This document shows positions 43,206 through 52,898 of a stretch of DNA of 64,000 nt, in pieces. Positions within the stretch are counted from its first letter, which is position 1, and each line of letters begins with the position of its first letter. The notes under the pieces are model-generated. The model saw nothing but the letters and a program-made list of their open reading frames with translations, was not told the DNA's origin and did not search any database. The position numbers were made by a program, and so were the translations under genes. The DNA is from Caldalkalibacillus mannanilyticus JCM 10596. GTDB taxonomy: Bacteria; Bacillota; Bacilli; Caldalkalibacillales; JCM-10596. The DNA lies in NCBI RefSeq assembly GCF_000615945.1, contig NZ_BAMO01000027.1:1-64000 (forward strand). The letters run 5' to 3'.

Positions 43206-46200
43206 ATGAACGAAAACTTACAATATTTTGAGGAGCTTGAACAAAAAGCAGAGGCATTGAATGAGCAAGAAAAAAAACTATCATTGACCCTTATTACAAT
43301 GGCCAAAAATCCATATTATAGGAGCGAACACCAAATAAGTGAGATAACATCTCAATTGGAAGCAATGGCAAATGGAAGTGAGAATCTGTTTTTTCAGCCA
43401 TTGATTGATGTTACAAGAGCATTATTGGGAGAGTATCCTGCCTCTGTTTTTCAATACATTCTTGAACATAAACGAGAATACTCCTATAGTGTCGGCTACA
43501 ATCGCAGACCTTTCCGAACGAGCAATATAAAGCCTCACATAGAGGGAATAATAAGAAAGCTAGTGGAATTGATTGCAGTATATCAGGATAACTTTTCTAT
43601 TATGGATGTTCTAACGACAAGAAATAGTTCATACCAACCTGGAATCATTAGTGACATCCTCGCCTACGAGATTGATCATAATCCGGAAAAAGTAACTCCT
43701 GCCTTAAAAGAAATAATATATGGAGATAATAATACAGCCTTTCTTTCCACTACGATTATTCGAGGTATTTTCTTAAGTCATCATCATGAGTTCTACAAAA
43801 TGATGGGTGAACTACTTATTGCAGCTAGACTTCAAGAGGGTTTAAGGCAGAGTATAGTTGAAAGTATGGATGAAGGAACCTTAGAGGCAACCAAGTACAT
43901 GCTACCTATTTTGCTAGAACATGATTTGATTCGCTACAGTTCAGTTGTACGAGCCCTTGGTGTATGGACAGGGCTAAATTTAGAAGCAAATAATACAAGA
44001 GTCGTAAAACAATGTATTGAGTATGCCTATCGCTGTTTAACAGAAGAAGAACTTCGTAATCAATGGATGGGAAGTCAGGATGTTAATAAGCTGTATATAA
44101 GCCTTTGGGCAACAGCTGTTACAGAAGAGCAAGAGGTTGAACAGAAGATTCAATATATTATGGAGAACGGAGAAACCTATCAGAAGATTGTGGCTCAATC
44201 TTTTTTAACTCAAAGTCAAAATGAAGAGTTTAGATTTAGTATGGCGCAGCGATATTTAGAGCAGGAGGATGTTGAACTGCAATATTTTATCTTCAGTAAT
44301 TACATTTATGAATGCCGATACGAATGGGATTACACTCAAAGAAACAGCTCCCTTTATATGAAAATTATAAGGATTCCGTTACTCGAAGATAAACAAGAGA
44401 GAATGCGTCAATTTACTATATTTAGTGAAGCTCTAACTAAGTTGAATAAAAAAGAACTGACCTTTTCTTCTTTTGTTTTTGATGGATTGACGATCACCTA
44501 CTCTGCCGATTTAGTTGTAAACAAACTTATGTATCTCATAGCCTATGATATGGATCCACAGTTGATTGCTCAGTTAATCAGTTTTCAAGATCTCATGAGT
44601 ACAGAAACAAGAAAAAAATTACTCGAATACTTTGTTTTAGATGAGCAGAATCAAGAGCAAAGGGAATATATCTTTGCTAGTTTAACAGATAAAAGTATGG
44701 CTGTTCGAGAAACGACGTTATCTATAATGATGGAGATGGATTTACATAAACCAGAAATAGAAAAAATAGAACAGATATTAAAATTGAAAACAGGTTCTCT
44801 AAGACAGAATGCCATCCATATTCTAATGAAATTAAACATGGAGAAGCTTGAGGGCAGTGTGGATCGACTCTTGCAAAGCAAGGATGAACGACAACGCTTA
44901 GGTGCTTTAGAAATCCTTACGGAACTAAGAGAAGACCAAGAGCAAGCGAACCTTTTTCACATGTTAAAGTCTAAGATTTCAAGTTTGAAAAACCCAACAG
45001 AAAAAGAAAAGATATTGTTAGCCAAGCTTACTCAAACGGAAGAAGATAGTTTGAAAAATGGATTTGGATTATTTGATCCTAAGGAAAACCATTCTTTTCT
45101 TGATGAGATTAAGGAAAATCGCAACTTTACGTTAAGAAATATGTTTACAGATGATGAAAGAATAAAAGATTTCTTCTTTGGTTTATCTGAACTGATCCAT
45201 GAGCATAGGGATTATGAATATGAACGAGAATGGTATGATGGATCCAAAGAAACGTTCCTGCTTGGTACAAGATTAGATTGGCTTTATTCAACTTCTCAAG
45301 AAAATGTGAAAGAATTGGATCACTATCCTCTTTCTGAGCTATGGAGAGATTATCTGAAAAAAAGTGGTTTAAGTAGCTTGGAATATATTCAAGCATTATT
45401 CTATCTGAGTTCAGATAGGTTTTATAGCTATTACTCTGATCAACTATATGATTGGGAAATGCGAGAAATTGCCATGACGGAGGGGTGGAAAAAAAGCTTT
45501 CTAGACGACATTTATCCCATGGAGCAAATAAAAGAAATGGATCAATGGTTAAAGAAGCTGGACTATGCCAAACAGATTCACCAAATTATGTTTGCTTATT
45601 GGGAGGAATATAGTGAAAAAGAAATTTTTTCTATAGTGATTCGTATGCTGAATGGAATGATTCATTCTATCCCTGAAGACAAATTGGAAGAGGAAAAGAG
45701 TCTGCTGAACTTTTTAACGTTTCCTTGGCTGAATTGGGTGAATCGAGTTGTCTACGATGATTTTTCTTTTAAAACCTATTTTATACTCAAGTTTAAGTTA
45801 TATAAGCTTCTCGAGTATAAGGAGTTTCGTTTAACATTGGAAGAGACGCTAAAGGCTTATGCGCTTAAAATAATAGACCAAAATGAAGTATACAAAGAAT
45901 TAATGGTGCGAGATGGAAGAAAGTATAACATTTCTCAGCTTACCAGTACCAGGTCTAAACTGGTGCAAGAGTACCCTTTCATTCTCCCGATTAAAGAGAA
46001 AGTAATCAATAAAATCTTAGAGATTGAGTTGCAAAGAGGAGATCTTCCGACAGAGCTAACGGTTCCTGCCATGGGAATAGAATATTTTGAGGGAATGGAG
46101 GATTTTGTAGCAATCCTTTCAGCTTTAGACAAAGAATCCTTTGTCAGAGGGTATATTTTTTCCTATGGAGAACAATTATCTAAGAAGGAAGCCTTAAGTT

Positions 46201-48107
46201 ACTTATTAAAGGCTTGTCATCCCCAACAAGAAGATGATGAAAAGCTTTTAAAGCAGCTACTCCAAGGGAAAAAGATAACGGAAGCAAGATTGTTAGAAGC
46301 AGCGATGTACGCTCCGCAATGGTTAGATATTGTGGCAAAGCATCTAAAATGGGAAGGACTAAGAAGTGCTGCTTGGTATTTTCATGCTCATATCAACGAG
46401 ACGTTCTCAGCAGAAAAGGAAACCATCGTTGCTCATTATTCCTCTGTGTCACCGAAGGACTTTTATGATGGAGCTTTCGATATTGAATGGTTTAAGGAAG
46501 CTTACAATCAACTAGGGGAAGAAAGGTTCCAGATTTTATATCGATCTGCCAAATATATTTCAGGTGGAGCAAACCATAGAAGGTCTCAACTATTTGCTGA
46601 TGCGGTTTTAGGAAGGTTAGACTTAGGTGAAGTGTGTAAATCAGTGAAAGAAAAGAGAAATAAGGATCATCTATTATGCTACACTTTAATTCCACTTAGA
46701 GATTCATACGAACAAGATGTACTAGAGAGATATGAATTTTTGCAAAAATTTTTACTAGAAAGCAAAGCATTTGGAGCTCAAAGAAGAACAAGTGAGTCTA
46801 GAACCGTAAGCATTGCGTTAGCTAACTTAGCTAGAAATGCAGGATATAAAGATGTGATTCGCTTAACTTGGGATATGGAAGCTAAGAAAATGAAAGAAGT
46901 ATACCCTTTTCTTCAACCTAAAGAAGTGGATGATCTAACGGTTCAGTTAGTGATTCATCCTGATGGGATGCCTGAAATTAAAGTAATGAAACAGAGCAAG
47001 GAATTGAAATCCATCCCAAGCAAGTATAAGAATCATGAATATATTGTCCAATTGAAAGAGCTGAAGATAAGCCTGAAGAACCAATATAAAAGAGCAAGAA
47101 CAGAGCTAGAGCGCTCGATGGAAATGGAAAGTACATTTACATTATTTGAATTGCATAATATGATAGAAAATCCTGTTATTTCTCCTTTGCTTCAGGCATT
47201 AGTATTAAAAGTGGGAGAGCATTTGGGTTACTATAAAGATGGAGTATTAGAGAGTGCCAAGGGGAAACGTTATCCCATTGACCCTGAAAATGAAATCTAT
47301 ATTGCTCATCCTGTACATCTTTATGAGAGTGGTGAGTGGAGCAGCTATCAAAGAGATCTTTTTGATCGCAAGGTAAAACAACCCTTCAAACAAGTATTTA
47401 GAGAACTATATTTGCCTAATGCTGATGAACGAGCGGCAGGAACGATATCTCGTCGCTATGCGGGACACCAGGTTCAACCAAGAAAAACGGCTGCTCTGCT
47501 CAAAAGTCGTATGTGGACAGTAAGTTATGAAGAAGGTTTGCAAAAGGTTTATCACAAACAGAATATCATTGTGAGAATATATGCGCTTGCAGATTGGTTC
47601 TCCCCTTCCGATGTGGAAGCACCTACTCTAGAAACGGTTGAGTTTTTTGAACGGAACACATATAAGAATATTGAACTTGAGAAGGTACCTACGATCATTT
47701 TCTCTGAAACAATGAGAGATCTAGATTTGGCAGTCAGTGTGGCTCATGTAGGTGGAGTAGATCCAGAAGCAAGTTTAACAACTATCGAAATGAGAAAAGC
47801 GTTAGTAAGAGAATCACTGAGGCTGCTAAAAATTGAAAATGCAAAAGTGGAGGGGAATTTTACTCAGATAAAAGGAAGTCTAGGAGAGTATCGTGTTCAC
47901 TTGGGCAGTGCAATGGTCTATAAACAGGCAACTGGAGCCATAAACATTATACCTGTACACTCTCAGCACAGAGGGAAAATCTTCCTTCCTTTCATGGATG
48001 AGGACCCACGTACAGCAGAAATAGTATCAAAGATTCTCATGCTTGCACAGGATCAAAAAATCAAAGATCCATATATCTTGGAGCAATTAGTGAAATCATC
48101 TGGCTAA
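43206..48107 (+). CDS. Giant DUF4132 domain protein
   Basis: 1633 residues, no signal peptide or membrane segment. The N-terminal two thirds is helical; residues about 490-580 look like HEAT-type repeats (MAVRETTLSIMMEMDLHKPEIEKIEQIL, LRQNAIHILMKL, ERQRLGALEILTEL). The C-terminal region holds the DUF4132 domain (AAGTISRRYAGHQVQPRKTAALLKSRMW, VHLGSAMVYKQ, IFLPFMDEDPRTAEIVSKILMLA), known from E. coli MolR/YehI, whose function is unclear. AAAGGAGAGAGG precedes ATG 43206. Coupled to the 139-residue gene, suggesting a two-component system of unknown purpose. No repeats of toxin type seen. Confidence 0.9.
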   Translation: MNENLQYFEELEQKAEALNEQEKKLSLTLITMAKNPYYRSEHQISEITSQLEAMANGSENLFFQPLIDVTRALLGEYPASVFQYILEHKREYSYSVGYNRRPFRTSNIKPHIEGIIRKLVELIAVYQDNFSIMDVLTTRNSSYQPGIISDILAYEIDHNPEKVTPALKEIIYGDNNTAFLSTTIIRGIFLSHHHEFYKMMGELLIAARLQEGLRQSIVESMDEGTLEATKYMLPILLEHDLIRYSSVVRALGVWTGLNLEANNTRVVKQCIEYAYRCLTEEELRNQWMGSQDVNKLYISLWATAVTEEQEVEQKIQYIMENGETYQKIVAQSFLTQSQNEEFRFSMAQRYLEQEDVELQYFIFSNYIYECRYEWDYTQRNSSLYMKIIRIPLLEDKQERMRQFTIFSEALTKLNKKELTFSSFVFDGLTITYSADLVVNKLMYLIAYDMDPQLIAQLISFQDLMSTETRKKLLEYFVLDEQNQEQREYIFASLTDKSMAVRETTLSIMMEMDLHKPEIEKIEQILKLKTGSLRQNAIHILMKLNMEKLEGSVDRLLQSKDERQRLGALEILTELREDQEQANLFHMLKSKISSLKNPTEKEKILLAKLTQTEEDSLKNGFGLFDPKENHSFLDEIKENRNFTLRNMFTDDERIKDFFFGLSELIHEHRDYEYEREWYDGSKETFLLGTRLDWLYSTSQENVKELDHYPLSELWRDYLKKSGLSSLEYIQALFYLSSDRFYSYYSDQLYDWEMREIAMTEGWKKSFLDDIYPMEQIKEMDQWLKKLDYAKQIHQIMFAYWEEYSEKEIFSIVIRMLNGMIHSIPEDKLEEEKSLLNFLTFPWLNWVNRVVYDDFSFKTYFILKFKLYKLLEYKEFRLTLEETLKAYALKIIDQNEVYKELMVRDGRKYNISQLTSTRSKLVQEYPFILPIKEKVINKILEIELQRGDLPTELTVPAMGIEYFEGMEDFVAILSALDKESFVRGYIFSYGEQLSKKEALSYLLKACHPQQEDDEKLLKQLLQGKKITEARLLEAAMYAPQWLDIVAKHLKWEGLRSAAWYFHAHINETFSAEKETIVAHYSSVSPKDFYDGAFDIEWFKEAYNQLGEERFQILYRSAKYISGGANHRRSQLFADAVLGRLDLGEVCKSVKEKRNKDHLLCYTLIPLRDSYEQDVLERYEFLQKFLLESKAFGAQRRTSESRTVSIALANLARNAGYKDVIRLTWDMEAKKMKEVYPFLQPKEVDDLTVQLVIHPDGMPEIKVMKQSKELKSIPSKYKNHEYIVQLKELKISLKNQYKRARTELERSMEMESTFTLFELHNMIENPVISPLLQALVLKVGEHLGYYKDGVLESAKGKRYPIDPENEIYIAHPVHLYESGEWSSYQRDLFDRKVKQPFKQVFRELYLPNADERAAGTISRRYAGHQVQPRKTAALLKSRMWTVSYEEGLQKVYHKQNIIVRIYALADWFSPSDVEAPTLETVEFFERNTYKNIELEKVPTIIFSETMRDLDLAVSVAHVGGVDPEASLTTIEMRKALVRESLRLLKIENAKVEGNFTQIKGSLGEYRVHLGSAMVYKQATGAINIIPVHSQHRGKIFLPFMDEDPRTAEIVSKILMLAQDQKIKDPYILEQLVKSSG

Positions 48108-48108
48108 A

Positions 48109-48678
48109 TCAGCCATGTTCAGCCGCTTCTGCAATGGCTTTGGTTTGATGAACGGTTCCGTGTGGATGTTCTGGTGGTGCATAAATAGAATACAATTTGA
48201 GCGGTTTATCACCTGTATTGATGAGATTATGCCATTTACCAGCGGGAATCACGATAGCAAAGTCATCAAAGACATGTTCTTGAAAATCCAATCTGTCTTC
48301 CCTATCTCCCATTCTGACGAGCCCTTGACCCTCTTCGATCCGAATGAATTGATCAAGGTGAGGATGAACTTCTAAACCAATGTCTTCTCCAACATTGATG
48401 CTCATCAAGGTTATTTGCAGATGCCTTCCTGTCCATAAAGCAGTACGAAACGTGTTGTTTTGCTTAGTTACTTCTTCAATATTAATAACAAAAGGTTCGG
48501 GTCCATAATCCCTTATCCTAGTAAAATGTGTGGGGAAGCCTGGAGTATACATAGGCATGTTCATCGGGTAAGGATAGGGATATGTTTGATAGACATGATG
48601 CATATTGTGTGAGTAGGGTGCGGATGTGTTAACATAGTAAGGACTTGGATAGGAATAGGGGTTATTCACGTGATACAT
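48109..48678 (-). CDS. Cupin-domain protein with Tyr/Pro-rich N-terminus
   Basis: 189 residues from ATG 48678 (GAAAGGA upstream). Residues 1-55 are rich in Tyr, Pro, Met and His (YSYPSPYYVNTSAPY, MNMPMYTPGF). A cupin domain follows (about 80-165): the metal-binding motif HPHLDQFIRIEEGQG and the second motif PAGKWHNLINTG. Similar proteins in Bacillus occur in spores or as sugar-isomerase-like cupins; a spore role is a guess. Convergent to the DUF4132 gene. Confidence 0.82.
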   Translation of the reverse strand: MYHVNNPYSYPSPYYVNTSAPYSHNMHHVYQTYPYPYPMNMPMYTPGFPTHFTRIRDYGPEPFVINIEEVTKQNNTFRTALWTGRHLQITLMSINVGEDIGLEVHPHLDQFIRIEEGQGLVRMGDREDRLDFQEHVFDDFAIVIPAGKWHNLINTGDKPLKLYSIYAPPEHPHGTVHQTKAIAEAAEHG

Positions 48679-48765
48679 GTAATCATTCCTTTCATAGGTG
48701 GCTAACATCATCCTATGCTTGATATCTAGGGAAGGTACCATTCACAGGTACTTAGCGTCGATGAT

Positions 48766-48788
48766 CCCCTCTTTAAAAAGAGGGAGTC
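48766..48788 (+). terminator. Short hairpin upstream of the HxlR gene
   Basis: CCCTCTTT pairs with AAAGAGGG around a very short loop. It may be a terminator for neither gene; T-run is absent. Confidence 0.35.
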
Positions 48789-48861
48789 TTACTGGACGTT
48801 TGGCACGGGGGATAAAGTGAAACGGGATCTAATCATTAGAGCTGAAAAAGGGGTGATTGTC

Positions 48862-49245
48862 TTGAAAATGAGAAAGAAGTTTACATGTCCTTTAGAATTA
48901 ACGCACGATATGATCAAGGGAAAATGGAAATCTATTATTTTATGGCGTTTGCGTTTAGGAAATACATCATTATCACGGCTTGAAGCGGATATTGCAGGGA
49001 TTTCACAGAAAATGCTGTTGGAGCAGCTAAAAGAGCTGATCGAAATGGGTTTTGTAGACAAAGAAGTCTTTGAGGGATATCCTCTAAGAGTAGAGTACTT
49101 TTTAACACCCAAGCGTGGAAAAAAAATACTAGAAGCTCTAACTATTATGCAGTCGCTGGGAATTGATTTTATGCTTGAAAATGGGATGGAGGATTTTCTT
49201 GTCGAAAAGGGTGTTATCAAAACATCTTCAAAAAACCTCCTTTAA
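48862..49245 (+). CDS. HxlR-family regulator
   Basis: About 127 residues from TTG 48862 (GGGGTGATT upstream); an in-frame GTG at 48817 is an alternative. Winged helix of MarR/HxlR type: CPLELTHDMIKGKWKSIILWRL, ISQKMLLEQLKELIEMGFVDKEVF, and VEYFLTPKRGKKI. These dimeric repressors often sense thiol-reactive electrophiles through an N-terminal Cys; C8 in KKFTCPLEL is conserved here. It lies between two PEBP paralogues that share the operator TACCCAC-N6-GTGGGTA. Confidence 0.85.
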   Translation: MKMRKKFTCPLELTHDMIKGKWKSIILWRLRLGNTSLSRLEADIAGISQKMLLEQLKELIEMGFVDKEVFEGYPLRVEYFLTPKRGKKILEALTIMQSLGIDFMLENGMEDFLVEKGVIKTSSKNLL

Positions 49246-49294
49246 AGAGGGGCTAGACGACATCTTCGAAAGGACTTCGGTAGAAGCTTTATTA

Positions 49295-49344
49295 TACCCA
49301 CAAAAAAGTGGGTAATTTACTCATACTTTTTCTCAATATATACT
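49295..49344 (+). promoter_or_regulatory. Operator and promoter of PEBP gene 2
   Basis: Palindrome TACCCAC-AAAAAA-GTGGGTA (49295-49314), -35 TTTACT (49316-49321) and -10 TATACT (49339-49344), 17-bp spacer. Matches the 41797 site through the -35. Confidence 0.8.
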
Positions 49345-49404
49345 CTATTTAGTAGATAAGAGAGCTGCAGTGATCTTATACAATATCCATATTGGGAGGT
49401 TCTT

Positions 49405-49923
49405 ATGAACAAAGTATCTAGCATGGTTGTAACAAGCTCAGGGATTATTAATGGAGTGATTGAGGATAAATATGGGAAGCGAGGGGAAGTCAATGAAAAG
49501 GGAATGCCTACCTACTCTTTGCCCTTTAAAATCGAAAATGCTCCCAAGGAAACCGTTTCATACGCTATCGTTTTAGAGGATAAGGATGCCTATGCTCCTA
49601 GCGGAGGGTTTTCATGGATTCATTGGACAGCGGCCAATATCACGCGAACGGAGCTAAAAGAGAATGAAAGTCAGACAGCAACCGATTTTATTCAAGGGGT
49701 CAACAGCTGGACAAGTATTCAGGCTGGACAGCAAAGTGCAGAATTATCTAGCTTTTATGGTGGAATGACGCCACCAGATGCCCCACATACATATGAACTT
49801 CATGTCTTTGCTTTAGACAAGACGATAGATCTTGAAAATGGTTTTCTAATGAATGAGCTTTATAAACAAATGGAGGGTCATATTTTAGCCCAATATACTT
49901 TAAAAGGAAGCTATGATAATTAA
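49405..49923 (+). CDS. PEBP family protein, cytosolic paralogue
   Basis: 172 residues. Same PEBP fold as the lipoprotein at 41908, with long identical stretches (SAELSSFYGGM, ENESQTATDFIQGVNSWTSI). It lacks the signal peptide and lipobox, so it would be cytosolic. GGGAGG precedes ATG 49405. It carries the same operator-promoter and lies directly after the HxlR gene. Possible specialisation of the pair is discussed in the findings. Confidence 0.88.
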   Translation: MNKVSSMVVTSSGIINGVIEDKYGKRGEVNEKGMPTYSLPFKIENAPKETVSYAIVLEDKDAYAPSGGFSWIHWTAANITRTELKENESQTATDFIQGVNSWTSIQAGQQSAELSSFYGGMTPPDAPHTYELHVFALDKTIDLENGFLMNELYKQMEGHILAQYTLKGSYDN

Positions 49924-49957
49924 CTCAACCTTTAAAAGCTAAATAGCACAACTTAAG

Positions 49958-49997
49958 CCACAGAGTTAGGATATATAATAACTCTGTGGTTTTCTCA
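49958..49997 (+). terminator. Intrinsic terminator
   Basis: CCACAGAGTT pairs with AACTCTGTGG, followed by TTTTC. Confidence 0.85.
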
Positions 49998-50213
49998 TTT
50001 TCCTGTTATAATGGGATCAAACAGAAGCAAGAAGAATCCTACAGCAACGTCTTGATGGGCTGTATACTCACGTTACTTGTGACAGGGTATAATAAATGAG
50101 TAGGTGTAGAAACTTTAAGTATGGACTTTATTTACATATGATTTATCAAATGATCTACAACGGAAATAATGACCAAAGCGAGAGAAGGAAAGTCTAATAT
50201 TAAAGGAGATGCT

Positions 50214-51689
50214 ATGACTAAGAGCAAAGAGAAAGTAGAAACTGGGTGGAATTTTGACAATAGTTATGCTAGGCTACCACAATTGTTTTTTTCAGATCTT
50301 CCTCCAACTCCTGTAAGCTCACCGAAGTTGGTTATTCTTAATTCTCGATTGGCAGCTACCTTGGGGTTGAATAGTGAAGAGCTACAGAGTGCAGAAGGGG
50401 TGGAAATACTTGCTGGTAATCAGCTTCCTGAAGGAGCCTCTCCACTAGCTCAAGCCTATGGAGGGCATCAATTTGGGCATTTCAACATGCTGGGAGATGG
50501 GCGAGCTCTCTTACTGGGTGAGCAGATCACGCCTCAGGGAGAGCGCTACGATATTCAACTAAAAGGTTCAGGTCGAACTCCATACTCCCGTGGAGGAGAT
50601 GGGCGAGCGGCTTTAGGTCCCATGCTGCGTGAATATATTATCAGTGGAGCAATGCAGGCACTAGGGATACCAACGACCCGCAGCCTAGCTGTGGTAACAA
50701 CGGGTGAACCAGTCCTTCGTGAAACTAAATTGCCTGGTGCGGTTTTAACACGTATTGCTAGCAGTCACCTCAGAGTCGGAACCTTCCAATATGCTGCTCA
50801 GTGGGGGACAACCAACGATTTGCAAGCCCTCGCTGATTACACAATAGAAAGGCATTTTTCAGACGTTAAAGCAGACATGAATCGCTATCTCTTCCTTCTT
50901 CAAGAAGTGATTAAGAAACAAGCGGAATTGATCGCCAAATGGCAGCTCGTTGGTTTTATTCATGGAGTTATGAACACGGATAACATGGCTATTGGCGGTG
51001 AAACCATTGATTATGGGCCCTGCGCTTTCATGGATGCTTATGATCCAGCAACGGTATTTAGCTCCATTGATACGCGAGGTCGTTATGCTTATGGGAATCA
51101 GCCTTATATTGCGGGCTGGAATCTAGCGAGATTTGCTGAAACCCTACTGCCGTTATTGCATGAAAATCAAGAGCAGGCGATTGAAATAGCACAAGGTGCG
51201 ATATCGGAGTTTGGTGACTTGTATCATGGTCATTGGCTTGCAGGAATGAGAGCTAAGCTGGGGTTATTTAACGAAGAAAAAGAAGATGAAACGCTAATCA
51301 AAAACTTACTTGATGCGATGTATAAGCATGGTGCAGATTATACCAATACCTTCCGTGCGCTAACAGGGGGTAAGCTGGAGGGGAACGTGTTATTTGATAC
51401 CCCAGAATTTACACAGTGGTATGAACAATGGCAGGAGAGATTAAGCAGGCAGAAGGAATCGACAGAATCCTCACAAGAGTTAATGCGGACCTCTAATCCG
51501 GCTCTAATTCCTCGTAATCATCGGGTTGAAGAAGCATTGAAAGCGGCAGTAGAAGACGGAGATTACAGCGTAATGGAACGTTTTCTTGATGTTCTTTCCC
51601 AACCGTATGCAGATTCTCCTGAACAGGAGGCTTATTCTGCACCACCTGATCCATCATGTGGACCCTACCGTACATTTTGTGGAACCTGA
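50214..51689 (+). CDS. selO: SelO-family pseudokinase protein adenylyltransferase (YdiU)
   Basis: 491 residues from ATG 50214 (AAAGGAG upstream). SelO transfers AMP to Ser/Thr/Tyr of target proteins through a flipped-nucleotide kinase fold. Family motifs in order: [50 protein letters not shown], then [25 protein letters not shown] with D256, N257 and D266 (metal and base residues). The C-terminal PYRTFCGT end is characteristic. It is linked to stress and redox responses in other bacteria. Single gene. Confidence 0.94.
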   Translation: MTKSKEKVETGWNFDNSYARLPQLFFSDLPPTPVSSPKLVILNSRLAATLGLNSEELQSAEGVEILAGNQLPEGASPLAQAYGGHQFGHFNMLGDGRALLLGEQITPQGERYDIQLKGSGRTPYSRGGDGRAALGPMLREYIISGAMQALGIPTTRSLAVVTTGEPVLRETKLPGAVLTRIASSHLRVGTFQYAAQWGTTNDLQALADYTIERHFSDVKADMNRYLFLLQEVIKKQAELIAKWQLVGFIHGVMNTDNMAIGGETIDYGPCAFMDAYDPATVFSSIDTRGRYAYGNQPYIAGWNLARFAETLLPLLHENQEQAIEIAQGAISEFGDLYHGHWLAGMRAKLGLFNEEKEDETLIKNLLDAMYKHGADYTNTFRALTGGKLEGNVLFDTPEFTQWYEQWQERLSRQKESTESSQELMRTSNPALIPRNHRVEEALKAAVEDGDYSVMERFLDVLSQPYADSPEQEAYSAPPDPSCGPYRTFCGT

Positions 51690-51710
51690 TTGATGAATAA
51701 GTGCCTTAGT

Positions 51711-51748
51711 GTCCCTTCTGACTCAAAACTTCGGAAGGGGCTTTCTCA
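51711..51748 (+). terminator. Intrinsic terminator
   Basis: TCCCTTC pairs with GAAGGGG around a loop of about 16 nt, followed by CTTTC. Confidence 0.6.
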
Positions 51749-51819
51749 TTAGAATCATTCTTCATAAATATGGTATATTTAAAATTGGATATAAAGCGAA
51801 AACGAAGGGAGTTGTTCCA

Positions 51820-52170
51820 ATGTCTAAGAATGCTGAACATCTTGAATTACCTCCAAAAACCTGTACAATTGATCGGCTGGTCACGAAACCAGAAGATGTG
51901 AACAAAGTGCTCGAAGGAAGCAAAACAGCGACTCGCCGAAACGGCAGGTATGCTGATGTAGGGGAGATTATGGAGCTAGAGGGCAAGAAATTTAGGGTAG
52001 AGCGAGTCTACTCTCAGTCTCTAGGTGAGCTGACAGATGAACATGCTCGTCAAGAAGGATATACTACGGTTGAAGAATATAAGGAAGTGATTTTGTCTTA
52101 TCATCCAGGAATGCCATGGCTTCCTACCATGAAGGTATGGGTGCATGAATTTAGTGAGGTACATGAATAG
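51820..52170 (+). CDS. ASCH-domain protein
   Basis: 116 residues from ATG 51820 (GAAGGGAG upstream). VNKVLEGSKTATRRNGRYADVGEIMELEGKKFRVERVYSQSLGELTDEHARQEGY is the ASCH fold, an RNA-binding or nucleotide-deaminase-related domain. The role in Bacilli is unknown; E. coli relatives hydrolyse N4-acetylcytidine. Its stop codon lies 5 bp after the start of the LOG gene at 52163, so the two are coupled. Confidence 0.82.
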   Translation: MSKNAEHLELPPKTCTIDRLVTKPEDVNKVLEGSKTATRRNGRYADVGEIMELEGKKFRVERVYSQSLGELTDEHARQEGYTTVEEYKEVILSYHPGMPWLPTMKVWVHEFSEVHE

Positions 52171-52750
52171 CATGAAGAGTATTGCCGTTTTTTGTGGCTC
52201 AAGTAGTGGAGCATCCGAAGCATATAAGGAGGGAGCTGTTCAACTAGGGAAAGAATTAGCCCAAAGAGAAATTACATTGGTCTATGGCGGAGCAAGTGTG
52301 GGAATTATGGGAACCATAGCAGATACCGTGCTCGCTGAAGGTGGAAAGGTCATAGGGGTGATACCTAGATTACTAGAGGAGAGAGAAATCGCTCATCAGC
52401 ATTTAACAGAACTGCATGTCGTAGATACCATGCATGAAAGAAAGGCGAAATTAGCCGACCTATCTGATGGATTTATTGCCCTGCCTGGAGGTCCAGGTAC
52501 ATTAGAAGAATTTTTTGAAATTTTTACCTGGGCACAAATTGGTTTACACCAGAAACCATGTGGACTACTTAATATCCAACGTTACTATGATCCTTTGATG
52601 AGTCTTCTCGACCATATGGTTGAACAGCAATTTCTACAAGAAAAATATCGTTCCTTAGCCATCCTAGAATCAGATCCTAAGGCTTTATTAGATCGGTTTA
52701 CCCTATTCCAACCTCTAGCTATCAAGACGTACACTCAGCAATCGCTCTAA
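52163..52750 (+). CDS. LOG-family phosphoribohydrolase
   Basis: 195 residues from ATG 52163 (GTGAGG upstream). LOG motif PGGPGTLEE (PGGxGTxxE) and YGGASVGIMGTIADTVLAEGGKVIGVIP. It cleaves nucleoside 5'-monophosphates of cytokinin type; in bacteria also general nucleotide salvage. Overlaps the ASCH gene stop, indicating translational coupling. Confidence 0.9.
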   Translation: MNSMKSIAVFCGSSSGASEAYKEGAVQLGKELAQREITLVYGGASVGIMGTIADTVLAEGGKVIGVIPRLLEEREIAHQHLTELHVVDTMHERKAKLADLSDGFIALPGGPGTLEEFFEIFTWAQIGLHQKPCGLLNIQRYYDPLMSLLDHMVEQQFLQEKYRSLAILESDPKALLDRFTLFQPLAIKTYTQQSL

Positions 52751-52780
52751 AAAGGTACTTGATATAGCACAAGAGTAGAA

Positions 52781-52815
52781 GGACTCTTTCTCACCTATGA
52801 GGAAGAGTTTTTTTG
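52781..52815 (+). terminator. Intrinsic terminator
   Basis: ACTCTTTCTC pairs with GAGGAAGAGT, followed by TTTTTTT. Confidence 0.85.
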
Positions 52816-52898
52816 GTTTTAGTTCATGTTCAGTTCACAATACTATGTTATTCTTCTAGTAGAAAAGGGAATACAGATAGAGGGTGGTGGAAACAGCA

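Noticed and set aside
50041-50213. Promoter for selO (TATAAT at 50088-50093)
   Set aside because: No acceptable -35 hexamer at 16-18 bp upstream, so not listed as a promoter.
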